NCBI GenBank assembly: GCA_964575605.1
Contig: CAZNRN010000017.1
Coordinates: 1 to 64,000, forward strand
From: JAPWJZ01 sp964575605
GTDB lineage: Bacteria; Pseudomonadota; Alphaproteobacteria; Micavibrionales; UBA2020
DNA: 64,000 bases
Direction of reading: 5' to 3'
Position 1 is the stretch's first letter, and each line of letters starts with the position of its first letter. A program made the translations under genes and the position numbers. This document shows, piece after piece, positions 49,326-59,007 of the stretch. Below the pieces are notes generated by a model. The model saw nothing but the letters and a program-made list of their open reading frames with translations. It did no database searches and was not told the DNA's origin.

Positions 49326-50468
49326 TTAAGCGGCGGGCTTGTTCTGCTGTTTTTGGGCGGCTTTCACGGCGGCGGAGGCCAGTTTCGCGGGCATCGGGCG
49401 CATGGCGCCGGCGATGCGTTCGCGGTAGGCGTCCTGCGCAGCCTGCGTCGCCGTGTCGTTCGCGGGCGGCTCGATCAGCTTCATCGTGTCGGGCGCGGGG
49501 CCGCGGTTGATGCAGTTGATGAGCGCATAAAGCGCCATACGCGCGAACTGGTTGTTGTTATCGTCGGTGGTCACATAGTGCGGCAGCTCGTGATAGCTGC
49601 GGCGGCCCGCCCATTTCGGATAAAGCGGGTCGAACCATTTCTTCTCTTTCTTTTCGCCCTGCTCGTCGTACTTCCACTCGTAATAGGTGGGGCGCACGGC
49701 GGTCGAGGCGAAAACCGAGGTTTCCGACAGCGGGCGGATGGTGAGGTCTTTCGTGTGCTTTTCGGACGCATAGCGGCCGAAGACAGTGCGCAGCGCGGTG
49801 CCCAAAGCGCCCCAGATCCAGTTCTTGCCGCGGTTGATGCGGTCGTTGCTGGCGACAAGGTAAACAGTGCGGAAACGGTCTGTTTCATGCGAGGGGCGCG
49901 AGATAGCGCCGACAGCGACCAGCGCGACTTCATGCAGCGCGTCTTTGGCTTCGCCTTCCTTCCAGCCGACCTGCTTCATCATCTTCAGTGTCGCGTTATA
50001 GGTTTCCTGCGCGACGATGGAACCCGCGCTGTACCCGAAGAACGTCACGTTGCGCAGCTTTTCCTTCGCCTCGGCGACTGACACGGGCGTGCCCGAAACA
50101 GAACCGTCTTCATTGCGCTTGAAATCTTTCGCCACCAGCGGCATCAGCACGCCCGCGCCAAGGTCGAAACCGGCATCAGACGAGCGTTTATTCGGCATGC
50201 TGTCATAGAGCGCGAGGTTAAAAAGGTTTTTCAAAGACGTATGCGACCAGCCATATAATTTTGGCTGCACCGCAATTTCGCTGCGCCCGCGGATCAGCTC
50301 TTCCATGCGCTTCAGGCTGCCCGCCACGTAATCGGGACGGTTGTTGTTGGTCAGGAAGCCGGAAAGATAGACGACGGTGGGCTGGCTGATGTCGAGTTTG
50401 GACAGGTCGATTTCATCCAGTTTCGATTTGCCGTCCGCGCCTACCGTCTTTTCCCAAAGCTTGCCCAT
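49326..50468 (-). CDS. Alpha/beta-hydrolase-like protein
   Basis: The 380-residue protein shows an early strand TVVYLSGFLTNN, matching the first strand and oxyanion region of alpha/beta hydrolases. A nucleophile elbow follows, GYSAGS (Gly-x-Ser-x-Gly), near residue 147. Later candidates for the acid and His are not certain. No signal peptide is visible, so it is probably cytoplasmic. The ATG at 50468 has an AGAGGT site. It is upstream of the ankyrin gene in a two-gene unit. Substrate unknown. Confidence 0.7.
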   Translation of the reverse strand: MGKLWEKTVGADGKSKLDEIDLSKLDISQPTVVYLSGFLTNNNRPDYVAGSLKRMEELIRGRSEIAVQPKLYGWSHTSLKNLFNLALYDSMPNKRSSDAGFDLGAGVLMPLVAKDFKRNEDGSVSGTPVSVAEAKEKLRNVTFFGYSAGSIVAQETYNATLKMMKQVGWKEGEAKDALHEVALVAVGAISRPSHETDRFRTVYLVASNDRINRGKNWIWGALGTALRTVFGRYASEKHTKDLTIRPLSETSVFASTAVRPTYYEWKYDEQGEKKEKKWFDPLYPKWAGRRSYHELPHYVTTDDNNNQFARMALYALINCINRGPAPDTMKLIEPPANDTATQAAQDAYRERIAGAMRPMPAKLASAAVKAAQKQQNKPAA

Positions 50469-50651
50469 CGTCACACCTCTTTATATGTATCGTTTTTAAT
50501 TTATCCCGCCTTTATAGACTTTGACCAGTAATATGTCAAATGATATGTTCTTTACCATTGAAATCATTTAATATTTTTCAAACTCCTTGTTTTGCTTTTC
50601 ATATCTGGTAATTCTGATACCTGACGGCCAGCCCGCAAAAGGAACGACGAC

Positions 50652-51170
50652 ATGAAATCCACCACGAAAGCCATCACCGCAACTCTCGCGACCGCCGCGC
50701 TGAGCCTTGCCGCCGCTTTCACCATCGTCGCCTACCAGCCCAAGGATTCAGCCGATCACCTCGACGACACGAAGTTCGAACAATGCGTGCGCGACGCCGT
50801 CACCTCGGAATACCCCGACGCAAAGGGCGGCGTGGTGCGCGCGGCGAACCGTGCGCCCGGCTATCAGGAATTCGGCGACATGCTGCATTTCCGCGAACGC
50901 GGGCTCAGCACCGTGAATTCGGTTTCTGTCAGCGAAGGCGAAGACGGCGGGCTTTTCGTCATGGCCGGCACGCGCAAGGCGCCTGTCGTGCTGCCCTCCA
51001 GCATCTTCCCCCAACTCTCCGCACGTACCGAGCGCGGCTATTTCACAAGCGCATCATCGGGCGAAGTTCCGCCCGAACGCGCGAAAGAAAACGCCGAAAC
51101 CGAAGCCGTCAAAACACAGCACGACCGCGTCATCGGCAAGGTGCTGGCCTGCGGCAACTGGAAGAACTGA
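50652..51170 (+). CDS. Exported hypothetical protein, 172 aa
   Basis: A signal anchor (AITATLATAALSLAAAFTIVAYQ) precedes a soluble domain with two Cys residues, one early (EQCVRDAV) and one at the C-terminus (VLACGNWKN). The middle has strands separated by acidic loops. I do not recognise the family. It stands alone, divergent from the hydrolase gene, and ends 260 bp from tadC. Confidence 0.7.
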   Translation: MKSTTKAITATLATAALSLAAAFTIVAYQPKDSADHLDDTKFEQCVRDAVTSEYPDAKGGVVRAANRAPGYQEFGDMLHFRERGLSTVNSVSVSEGEDGGLFVMAGTRKAPVVLPSSIFPQLSARTERGYFTSASSGEVPPERAKENAETEAVKTQHDRVIGKVLACGNWKN

Positions 51171-51430
51171 CCTTAAAATGTTCAAGTGGCTGTAATCGCA
51201 CGATAGTGGTGCAAACAGTTGCTGTTTTTGGGCCTCTAATGCCTTCGGGAAGTTTAAAAACCGTGCGTGGATACCACGCCGTGAACGTCGCCATGACGTG
51301 TATCGAATAAAATCAAAACCTTGGCAAAAATCACCCCTGCCACCACCCCCGAAAATCCCTGCACGAAATCAATACCTTGCAAACCACCCGTTTTTTGGAT
51401 GCCGGGAAGGCTAATTTCGGCGTGAAAATT
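51171..51430. other. Intergenic region downstream of tadC
   Basis: This 260-bp gap between convergent genes shows no coding frame with a good start. I see no strong terminator hairpin in it. Confidence 0.4.
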
Positions 51431-52381
51431 TTATCGCGGGCTGTTGAGGAACGCGGGGCCCAGAATGACGATGAAGAGCGAGGGCAGGAAGAACAAGATC
51501 ATCGGCACGGTCAGCTTGGGCGGCAGCGCGGCCGCTTTCTGCTCGGCTGCGGCCATGCGCATGTCGCGGGATTCATCGGCCAGCACGCGAATGGCTTTCG
51601 ATACAGAGGTACCGTATTGCTCGGCCTGCAGCATGGCGGTGGCAAAGGAACGCGCGGGGCCGGAGCCGACGCGGGAGCCGAAACCCTGGAACGCGGCCTT
51701 GCGGTCGTTGAGCATGCCCAGCTCGGCGCAGAGGATGCCGAGCTCTTCGGCAAGCGGCGCGGATTGTTCGGCCATGGTATCCGCGATGCGGTTGATGGCG
51801 GCCTCGATGCCGATACCGCCCTGCACGCAAATGAGCATCATGTCGAGCGCGTCGGGGAAGGCGAGCGAGATTTCATGCTGGCGCTTGTCGGCCGTGTTCT
51901 TCATTAAAATGCGCGGCAGCAGGAACCCGATAAGCCCCGCGCCGAGAACCACCATGGTAATAATGCCCTGGCGCACTTCCTTGTCCGTCTTGGCGAAGAC
52001 AAGCGCGGCGAAGCCCATCAGGATAAGCGGCAATACAATTCTGGAGCCGAGGTAGAACAACGGCGCCATCGGGTCGCGGATACCTGCCTGCAGCATCAGC
52101 GCGCGGGCGGAAAGGCTCATGTCGCCTGCCAGCGACTGCAGGCGGTAGAACACCGCCATCGATTTCGCGCCGGAAATTTCCGGCTGCACTATCTTGGGTT
52201 TGTTGACCTGTTCCCGCGCCTGTTCGAACAGCGCCTTGCGCTTTTTCTCGATGACGTCCTTGTAGCGCTCGGCCTTTTCCTGGCGCTTCATGAAGGGAAT
52301 GGCGAAACCGGCGAAGGCCACCGCCGCCAGCACGGCGGAAACGAGGACGATGTATACGTTCTTGTCTGTTGGTAAATCCAT
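51431..52381 (-). CDS. tadC: Tad pilus inner-membrane platform protein TadC
   Basis: TadC is one of two GspF-like membrane proteins that form the base of the Flp pilus machine. The 316-residue protein has an N-terminal membrane helix (YIVLVSAVLAAVAFAGFAIPF), a second hydrophobic pair in the middle and a T2SSF domain with LAEELGILCAELGMLNDRKAAFQGFGSRVG. It ends with another membrane segment (LTVPMILFFLPSLFIVILGPAFL). A strong GGGAGGGA site precedes the ATG. It is the last gene of the tad operon, 15 bp after tadB. Confidence 0.93.
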   Translation of the reverse strand: MDLPTDKNVYIVLVSAVLAAVAFAGFAIPFMKRQEKAERYKDVIEKKRKALFEQAREQVNKPKIVQPEISGAKSMAVFYRLQSLAGDMSLSARALMLQAGIRDPMAPLFYLGSRIVLPLILMGFAALVFAKTDKEVRQGIITMVVLGAGLIGFLLPRILMKNTADKRQHEISLAFPDALDMMLICVQGGIGIEAAINRIADTMAEQSAPLAEELGILCAELGMLNDRKAAFQGFGSRVGSGPARSFATAMLQAEQYGTSVSKAIRVLADESRDMRMAAAEQKAAALPPKLTVPMILFFLPSLFIVILGPAFLNSPR

Positions 52382-52396
52382 CTGTCCCTCCCTTCC

Positions 52397-53386
52397 CTAT
52401 ACCTTGAAGTTGATCATCTGGCGCATGATGATGATGCCGCACATCATCCAGCCTATAGCAATGCCCAGCCAGATATTGCCTTTGGTCGTGTTGAACAGGA
52501 TGCTGATGTAATTCGGGTTCACCGCGTAAAGGCCGAAGGAAACCAGGATGGGCAGCGCGCCGATGATGGCGGCGGATGATTTCGCCTCCTGCGACAGGGC
52601 GCGCACTTTGCGCTTTAAACGAAAACGCGCGCGGATAACGGTCGACAGGTTCGAGAGCACCTCCGAGAGCGAGGAGCCGGTTTCGGACTGGATCTGCAGC
52701 GCGGTTGCGAACATATGCACTTCCGCCAGCGGCACGCGGCGCGCGGTTTCAAGCGCCGCCTGCCCCAGCGGCACGCCGATCTTCTGGTTGTCGTAGATGC
52801 GCGTCATTTCTTCTTTCAAGGGGCCCTCATATTCGCGGCTGACCATCGCGATGGCCTCCGCAATCGGCATACCGGCTTGCAAAAGGCGCACGGCGGCGTC
52901 GAGCGCGTCGGCGAATTCGGCCAGGAATTTGCGCTGGCGGCGGCCCGCCAGGAATTTCAGCACCCATTTCGGCACGCCGAGGAAGGCGGTAAAGGTCAGG
53001 AACACGCAGGCTGCCTGCGGCCAGCTGGTCATGACCGACAGCAGGCCCCAGGTCACGGCGGCGAAGAGCAGAGAGGCCAGCCAGTAACGCGACACCGGCA
53101 CCTCCAGCCCCGCCTGCGTCATCAGCTCGCGCAAGGAAGTGCGGTCTTTCTTTTTCTTCTCTTCTTCCTGGCTTGCTTCTTTCAGCTTCTTGGCGATATC
53201 GGCGCGCTGTTTCGCCAGCGCCTTGTCCTTGGTGTCGCCGTCGCCCAGCGATCCTTTGTTGTCGCGGGTGATGACCGACAGCACGCGGTTGCGTTTTTCG
53301 GCCTTTTTGCCGGCCAGCATCGCCAGTATGCCGCCGAGCAGCATGATCAGGACGACGACCAGCCCGGTAATAACCCACTTCGACAT
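52397..53386 (-). CDS. tadB: Tad pilus inner-membrane platform protein TadB
   Basis: The 329-residue protein has an N-terminal membrane helix (GLVVVLIMLLGGILAMLAG), a charged linker, two membrane segments near residues 105-145 and a T2SSF domain with FADALDAAVRLLQAGMPIAEAI and LETARRVPLAEVHMFATALQIQ. A final hydrophobic pair closes it. TadB and TadC together anchor the ATPase. The start overlaps the cpaF stop (TGATG). Confidence 0.94.
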   Translation of the reverse strand: MSKWVITGLVVVLIMLLGGILAMLAGKKAEKRNRVLSVITRDNKGSLGDGDTKDKALAKQRADIAKKLKEASQEEEKKKKDRTSLRELMTQAGLEVPVSRYWLASLLFAAVTWGLLSVMTSWPQAACVFLTFTAFLGVPKWVLKFLAGRRQRKFLAEFADALDAAVRLLQAGMPIAEAIAMVSREYEGPLKEEMTRIYDNQKIGVPLGQAALETARRVPLAEVHMFATALQIQSETGSSLSEVLSNLSTVIRARFRLKRKVRALSQEAKSSAAIIGALPILVSFGLYAVNPNYISILFNTTKGNIWLGIAIGWMMCGIIIMRQMINFKV

Positions 53387-54990
53387 CAGGCGTAGGCCTC
53401 CGACATGACGTCGAGGAGTTTTTTCTCGAGGCCAAACATGCGCGCGCGCTCGTATACGATGGGGCGCAGGCCGGAGGATTTCTGCTTGCCGATGATGCGG
53501 CCGTGCTCGTCCTCGCCTTCGTACTCGAACTTGAACAGGTCCTGCATGGTGACGATCTCGCCTTCCATGCCGGTGATTTCGGTGATGTGCGTGACTTTGC
53601 GCGAACCGTCCCTCAAACGCTGCACCTGGATGATGACGTTGACGGCGGAGGCAATCTGCTCGCGCACGGCGGCCGCGGGCAGGTTCAACCCGCCCATGGC
53701 GATCATGTTCTCCATACGCGTCAGGGCTTCGCGCGGGTTGTTGGCGTGCACCGTGCCCATCGAGCCGTCGTGGCCCGTGTTCATGGCCTGCAAAAGGTCA
53801 AACGCTTCAGGTCCGCGCACCTCGCCGACGATGATGCGGTCGGGGCGCATACGCAGGCAGTTCTTGATAAGGTCGCGCATTTTGACTTCGCCCACGCCTT
53901 CAAGGTTCGGCGGGCGGGTCTCGAGGCGCACCACGTGCGGCTGCTGCAGCTGCAATTCCGCCGCGTCCTCGCAGGTGATGATACGTTCGCCCTGCGCGAT
54001 GTAGCGCGTCAGGCAGTTCAGCATCGTCGTCTTGCCCGAACCCGTACCGCCCGAGACCAGCACGTTGGCGCGGCAGGCGCCGATGATCTTGATCATCTCC
54101 ATGCAGGCGGGCGTCATGGCCTTGAATTCGAGCAGTTTTTCGAGGGTCAGTTTTTCCTTGGCGAATTTGCGGATGGTCATGCAGCAGCCGTCGATCGCGA
54201 GCGGCGGGATGATGACGTTCACGCGGGAGCCGTCGGGAAGGCGCGCGTCGCATATCGGCGAGCTTTCGTCGACGCGGCGGCCGATCACGCCCACGATGCG
54301 CTGGCAGATGGTCAACAGGTGCTGGTTGTCGCGGAACTCGATGGTCGCGCGCTGGATTTTGCCTTTTAATTCAATGTAGATCGTCTTGGGGCCGTTGATC
54401 ATGATATCGGCGATGCCGTCCATGGCCAGCAGTTCTTCCAGGGGGCCGAAGCCCAGCATGTCGTCGGCGGCTTCCTTGGCGATTTGGGCGAGTTCGGCGG
54501 GCGTCACATCAAGCCCGCGGAATTGACCGATTTCCTGCACGGCCGAGGTGATTTCGGCGCGCGCGGCGTCGGCGTCCATGCGCGCCAATGATTTCAGGTC
54601 GATACCGTCGCGCAAGTCGGCCCAGATGCGCTTGCGCGCGCGGTCCATGCGCGGGTTGGGCGGCGGCGGGGGCGCTGCGGGCGCGGCCTCCCCGTGGCCA
54701 TGGCCGCCGGTAGGCTTCGGCGCGGCGGCGGCGGCCTTGGGCTGCAGCGGTTGTACGGCGGCGCCCACGGTGGGCTGGGCGGGCGCCGCAGGTTGCGGCG
54801 GGGCTGCCGGGGGCGGCGGAGGTGCTGCGGTGACGGGCGGCGGCGCGGCGGGTGTCGCGGGCGCGGGCGGCGGAGGTGGTGGCGGGGCGGCCTGCGCGGG
54901 CGGTGCTGCGGGTGCCGTTACGGGCGGTGCCGCGGGTTTCGCGGGCGTCGTGCCGGGGGTGCCGGGAGTGTCTGTGCGTTTGCCGAACAT
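53386..54990 (-). CDS. cpaF: Tad pilus assembly ATPase CpaF/TadA
   Basis: This hexameric motor drives pilus extension and retraction. The 534-residue protein has Walker A GGTGSGKTT (about residues 308-316), an Asp box ITCEDAAELQLQQ, Walker B-like RMRPDRIIVGEVRGPEAFD and a His box (MNTGHDGSMGTVHANN). A CpaF-type N-domain with FGPLEELLAMDGIADIMINGP precedes the motor. The first 115 residues are an exceptionally Pro/Ala-rich, disordered tail. It lies 13 bp after cpaE. Confidence 0.96.
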   Translation of the reverse strand: MFGKRTDTPGTPGTTPAKPAAPPVTAPAAPPAQAAPPPPPPPAPATPAAPPPVTAAPPPPPAAPPQPAAPAQPTVGAAVQPLQPKAAAAAPKPTGGHGHGEAAPAAPPPPPNPRMDRARKRIWADLRDGIDLKSLARMDADAARAEITSAVQEIGQFRGLDVTPAELAQIAKEAADDMLGFGPLEELLAMDGIADIMINGPKTIYIELKGKIQRATIEFRDNQHLLTICQRIVGVIGRRVDESSPICDARLPDGSRVNVIIPPLAIDGCCMTIRKFAKEKLTLEKLLEFKAMTPACMEMIKIIGACRANVLVSGGTGSGKTTMLNCLTRYIAQGERIITCEDAAELQLQQPHVVRLETRPPNLEGVGEVKMRDLIKNCLRMRPDRIIVGEVRGPEAFDLLQAMNTGHDGSMGTVHANNPREALTRMENMIAMGGLNLPAAAVREQIASAVNVIIQVQRLRDGSRKVTHITEITGMEGEIVTMQDLFKFEYEGEDEHGRIIGKQKSSGLRPIVYERARMFGLEKKLLDVMSEAYA

Positions 54991-55003
54991 GGCTTACCCT
55001 CCC

Positions 55004-56236
55004 CTACTTCTTCTTGCCGAGCAATTTGAGCAGGTTGATGCCGTCTTTCTTCTCGCCGGTTTCCTCCTCGGCGGCGGGCTGCGTGCCGGCGGCGCGCGCG
55101 GCCATGGCGCTGACGGAACGCACGATATCGGTTGCGGCCTTGTTCTGGCCGACGGGCTTGCCCGTGGCTTCGCCGCCTGCGAAGATTTTAGGCTGGTAGC
55201 CCAGCACCAGCGCGGGTTCGGTATCGAGCGCGGCCTTGATGTCTTTTTCGCCCAGCTCCTCGCCCGCGGCCGCGCCCTTCATGTTGAGGACGAGATCGAC
55301 GGCGGAAAGGCCCTGGCGCAGGTTCTTGATTTCGGTCAGCAAGGTGCGCGCGTTGCGCAAGCTGGGCAGCATCGCGGTCGTCACCAGCACCACATGCGCC
55401 GCGCGCGACAGCATGCGTCGCTGGATGCCGGGCGAAGCGCCCGAGAGGTCGATCACGACTACGGGATGCTTTTGCATGACGCGGTTGACCAAAGTCTCGT
55501 AATTGTCCGGATCGGGGCTTTCGGTCATGATGGCGTCGCCGCCGCAGACCAGCAATGAAAGCTGCTCCGTCACGCCCTGCACGATGCGCTTCATGTCGTC
55601 GTCGCTGCCGCCCGCGCCGATGCGCACGGCTTCGGCCAGCGTCGTTGCGGGTTCGAGGCCATAAGCGATGCCGACGCTTCCGGAGCTTCCTGCCGCATCC
55701 ATCAGCATGGTTTTCTGTTTCTGCACCTCGGCGATGTTCCAGGCGAGCAGCTGCGCAACCGTGGTAGCACCCGCGCCACCCTTGGCGTCCATCACGGCGA
55801 CGAGGCGCGAGCCAGAGAGGCCTCGTTTGTCGACAAGCGCCTTGGCAATCACCTTCACGAGGTCGTTTTCACCGACGGGCCTCACGAGGTAGTCGCGCAC
55901 GCCCATGCCGACGAGTGAACGGTAGAGGTGGACGTCGTTGGTGGGGCCGATGATGACGGCGTCGGTGCCTTCGGCGCAGACGCCGGCCAGCTGGCCCAGC
56001 TGCGCCACGAAGTTGTCGGAGATGTCGTTGGTTTCGATGATGATGACTTCGGGCGAGGCGTATTGCGTATAGGTCGCGATCGCCTGGTCGATGCCGCCCT
56101 GGTTGACCTGGATGCCGACACGCGCAAAACGCCAATCAGCCGAGAGCTTTTGGGCTGTCCCGGCTGTGGCGTCGTCAAGTACGTAAAAGTCTACGCGCGA
56201 TGCTGGCAGTAAAGTCGCGGTTATATCCTGGCTCAT
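55004..56236 (-). CDS. cpaE: Pilus-localising MinD/ParA-like ATPase CpaE/TadZ
   Basis: CpaE places the pilus machine, usually at a pole. The 410-residue protein has a receiver-like N-domain (about 1-130, with VRDYLVRPV near its end) and then a MinD/ParA-type ATPase with a deviant Walker A, KGGAGATTVA (about residue 155). Further ATPase segments are LMDAAG and PVVVIDLSG. It ends in a charged Lys-rich tail. Gene order cpaD-cpaE-cpaF matches other alphaproteobacterial tad loci. Confidence 0.93.
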   Translation of the reverse strand: MSQDITATLLPASRVDFYVLDDATAGTAQKLSADWRFARVGIQVNQGGIDQAIATYTQYASPEVIIIETNDISDNFVAQLGQLAGVCAEGTDAVIIGPTNDVHLYRSLVGMGVRDYLVRPVGENDLVKVIAKALVDKRGLSGSRLVAVMDAKGGAGATTVAQLLAWNIAEVQKQKTMLMDAAGSSGSVGIAYGLEPATTLAEAVRIGAGGSDDDMKRIVQGVTEQLSLLVCGGDAIMTESPDPDNYETLVNRVMQKHPVVVIDLSGASPGIQRRMLSRAAHVVLVTTAMLPSLRNARTLLTEIKNLRQGLSAVDLVLNMKGAAAGEELGEKDIKAALDTEPALVLGYQPKIFAGGEATGKPVGQNKAATDIVRSVSAMAARAAGTQPAAEEETGEKKDGINLLKLLGKKK

Positions 56237-56249
56237 CCTTCTTCCTTCA

Positions 56250-56906
56250 TTATCCTCCGCTGGCCGTCGAGACGTCGCTCGCGTTGATCTGGCCTTGGAG
56301 CGGCGGGTTCTTCACGCCGTTCTTGTAGTTTTCGACGACGATGCCGGCGCGGCGGCTTTCGTTGTCGGGTGTGCCGTCACGCCCCATCAGGTCTTCGGGG
56401 TTGACGATCATTTTCGCGATCGCCATCTGCGTTTCGCAGCCGTAGTTGTAATCCATCGCGTTATCTAGCGTATCGCCGCCCTTGTAACCCGGCATGCGCA
56501 TGCAGTTTTCGGCGGCCTTGGCCGTTACGGCCATGTAGGAAACCACCGCCTGTTCCGCATGGTTCGGCGTATTCACGGAAACGATGTTGACCTTCAGGTT
56601 GTTCACGCCGCGCTCATGCAGCACGCGGCCGATTTTCGCGCCCTGCTGCTCCGCGCGCAGGCGGGCGGCCGGGTTGGCACGGAGGTATGACACCACCACC
56701 GCCATCTTGCCGCGGCCGTTGCGGGCATAGTCGTCGACAATGATATTGGCCTGGTCCCTGGTGAAGGCCGCCGGGTCGATGCTGACCGTTTTCATTTCGT
56801 CTTCGACGCGCATGGCGCCGGTCTTGACCTGCGAGGGCGTACCCATGCTGCAGGCAGACACCAGCAGCGCTATCGCAAGGCAGGCAAATTTATTAACCCG
56901 ATGCAT
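56250..56906 (-). CDS. cpaD: Pilus assembly lipoprotein CpaD
   Basis: From the ATG at 56906 the product has 218 residues. Residues 1-21 are a lipoprotein signal with lipobox VSAC. The mature part contains VVSYLRANPAARLRAEQQGAKIGRVL and the family-typical NYGCETQMAIAKMIVNPEDLMG near the C-terminus. CpaD-type lipoproteins support secretin assembly in the outer membrane. A longer upstream frame is ignored because the signal peptide starts here. Confidence 0.9.
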   Translation of the reverse strand: MHRVNKFACLAIALLVSACSMGTPSQVKTGAMRVEDEMKTVSIDPAAFTRDQANIIVDDYARNGRGKMAVVVSYLRANPAARLRAEQQGAKIGRVLHERGVNNLKVNIVSVNTPNHAEQAVVSYMAVTAKAAENCMRMPGYKGGDTLDNAMDYNYGCETQMAIAKMIVNPEDLMGRDGTPDNESRRAGIVVENYKNGVKNPPLQGQINASDVSTASGG

Positions 56907-56916
56907 CGTTTCCCCC

Positions 56917-59007
56917 TTAATCAACAATATAGCCGTAATGGTTGGTTTCGCCCATAGTGGAAGGCACTTTCTTGCCATAAACCTTGCCCAAATTTTTCAT
57001 GAAGGTATTGGACAGGGTGCTGGCGGATTTTTCGCCCTTGGCGTCTGTGGCGGACGTGCCGGTTTTGGCGTCGATGGCGGCTTTCTGGACGCCGGTATGC
57101 TTCTGGCCCGGCTTGCGCAGGGGACGCGGCAGGTCGACCACGTTACCCATAGCGAGGGTTGTGGCGGCAGTTTTGGCCACGGCTTTCAGGGGCGCGGGCG
57201 GTTCGACGCCGCCAACAGTGATGGGCTGGCTCAAGACCGGTTCGATAAACCCGGGGTTGTTGAGCGCCATATCCTGTTCGGCCTTGCCGGCTTCGCGTTT
57301 TTGCTGGAAGGCCAGCGCGTGTTCGGCCTGGCCCGGCTTCTTCATCGGGCGCAGCAGGTCCACGGTGGCAACCTTGCCAGTCACGGTGACGCCGTTTGCC
57401 GCGTCAACTTCCTGCAAGGCTTGTTGCAGCGGGTCGTTACCGGCGGCGGGCGCGACGGCGGCCAGTTCGGTCGCTGTTTGCGTGTTGCCCTGCTTGCGTT
57501 TGTCGACGGAAGCGATGCGGCTGCCGCCCGCGGTGCGGTCTTCCTCGCCGAAGCGGGGGAAGCTGCGGGGCTCGAGCGACGCGCGCTTGCCCATTTTGTG
57601 GGTGCGTTCGTCGCCGTAGTTGCCTTTGCCTTCGTCACCCGGCGGGATGACCATTTTAGGCGCGCCGATACCGTTCACGGCGGGAACTTCCGTCGGGACG
57701 TTGTCCATGATCGGGCGCGGCTGCGGGTTGTTTTCCGACGCGACGCGCTGGGCGTTCGGCTGGGCAAAGGGCTCCACGATATACGGGGTGACCATGATGA
57801 CCAGTTCGGATTCATTACGCTGGAACGACTTGGACTTGAAAAGCTCGCCGATGATCGGCAGGTCTTTCGCGCCCGGCAGGCCGTTCAGGCTGTCAAGCGT
57901 GTCGGATTTGATAAGGCCCGCGATCATGAGCGTGCCGCCCGACCCCATCTGGATGGTCGTCTGCGCGCGGCGGACGGTCAGGCCCGGGATGACGGTGTTG
58001 ATCAGCGTCACGCTGTCCGCGTCCGATTTCGCCGAGACCTCGGTCGAGAGCTGCAGCGAGATGCGGTCGTTCGACAGCACGGTGGGGCTGAAGTTCAAGG
58101 ACACGCCGAACTGCTTGAATTCAAGCGTGATGTTGCCGTCCTGGTCGCGGCCCGTCGGGACGGGGAACTCGCCGCCCGCAAGGAAGCCCGCGGTTTCGCC
58201 CGAGATGGCGGTCAGCGTCGGTTCTGCCAGCGTGTTGACGAGGCCGTCACGCTCCAGCGCCTGCAGGCCGACTTTCAGCGGGCCGAACTTGTTATTGTCG
58301 TCAAAGAAGATCTGGCCGGCGGCGAAGGGCGCAAGCGCGGTCAGGCCCGTGCCAGCAACCGTGTTGACGGCGGCATTGGTGGTCGAGGTGATGTCTTTAT
58401 AGTCCATCTCGAAGCCGAATTCGCGCAGCACGGTGCGTTTTGCTTCCATCACCTTGACCTGCAGCATGACTTGCTGTTCGCCGTCCACCGTCATCAGGTC
58501 GACCACGGTCTGGGTGCTGGTCTGGCCTGCGGCAGCTGCAGAAGCGTTCACGAGGCGGCCTGCCAGGTCGCGCACCTGGTTGGCGACGGAAGGCGTCGAA
58601 ACGCGGCCTTTCAGGATGATGTTGTCGTTAACCGTATGCACCTCGATCTTCTCTTTCGGGAAGAACTGCTTGATGCTTTCGCGGACCGAGCTTTCGTCGC
58701 GGCTGACATGCACGGCGATATTCGCCAGCTGGTTGCCGTCGGCATCGAAGGCCAGCACGTTGGTGTCGCCCACGCCCTTGCCCACGATATAAAGCCTGTC
58801 GTTGCGCAGCGTGCCGACATCGGCCATGGCCGGGTTGGCGACCAGGACATCGGCGACGGGGCCGGACAGCGTGACCGTTTCAGCCTTGCCCATGCCGAGC
58901 CTGACCGATTTGTTCACGTTCGTCGCGCCATATGCCACGGCGGAGATGCCGAAGGCCAAGGCGATGGCCGTGAAGCCGAGGAAGAGTTTCTTGATATTGC
59001 GCGTCAT
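56917..59007 (-). CDS. cpaC: Pilus secretin CpaC/RcpA with long C-terminal extension
   Basis: CpaC forms the outer-membrane pore. The 696-residue protein has a signal peptide (LFLGFTAIALAFGISAVAYGA), a pilus N-domain (VRLGMGKAETVTLSGPVADVLVAN), a BON-like segment (VHTVNDNIILKGRVSTPSVANQV) and the secretin domain (ALERDGLVNTLAEPTLTAISGETAGFLAGGEFPVP, then MGSGGTLMIAGLIKS). Family members are usually near 450-500 residues; here about 260 extra residues follow, with two copies of a RPMKKPGQ/RPLRKPGQ motif. The stop is 10 bp before cpaD. Confidence 0.93.
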   Translation of the reverse strand: MTRNIKKLFLGFTAIALAFGISAVAYGATNVNKSVRLGMGKAETVTLSGPVADVLVANPAMADVGTLRNDRLYIVGKGVGDTNVLAFDADGNQLANIAVHVSRDESSVRESIKQFFPKEKIEVHTVNDNIILKGRVSTPSVANQVRDLAGRLVNASAAAAGQTSTQTVVDLMTVDGEQQVMLQVKVMEAKRTVLREFGFEMDYKDITSTTNAAVNTVAGTGLTALAPFAAGQIFFDDNNKFGPLKVGLQALERDGLVNTLAEPTLTAISGETAGFLAGGEFPVPTGRDQDGNITLEFKQFGVSLNFSPTVLSNDRISLQLSTEVSAKSDADSVTLINTVIPGLTVRRAQTTIQMGSGGTLMIAGLIKSDTLDSLNGLPGAKDLPIIGELFKSKSFQRNESELVIMVTPYIVEPFAQPNAQRVASENNPQPRPIMDNVPTEVPAVNGIGAPKMVIPPGDEGKGNYGDERTHKMGKRASLEPRSFPRFGEEDRTAGGSRIASVDKRKQGNTQTATELAAVAPAAGNDPLQQALQEVDAANGVTVTGKVATVDLLRPMKKPGQAEHALAFQQKREAGKAEQDMALNNPGFIEPVLSQPITVGGVEPPAPLKAVAKTAATTLAMGNVVDLPRPLRKPGQKHTGVQKAAIDAKTGTSATDAKGEKSASTLSNTFMKNLGKVYGKKVPSTMGETNHYGYIVD

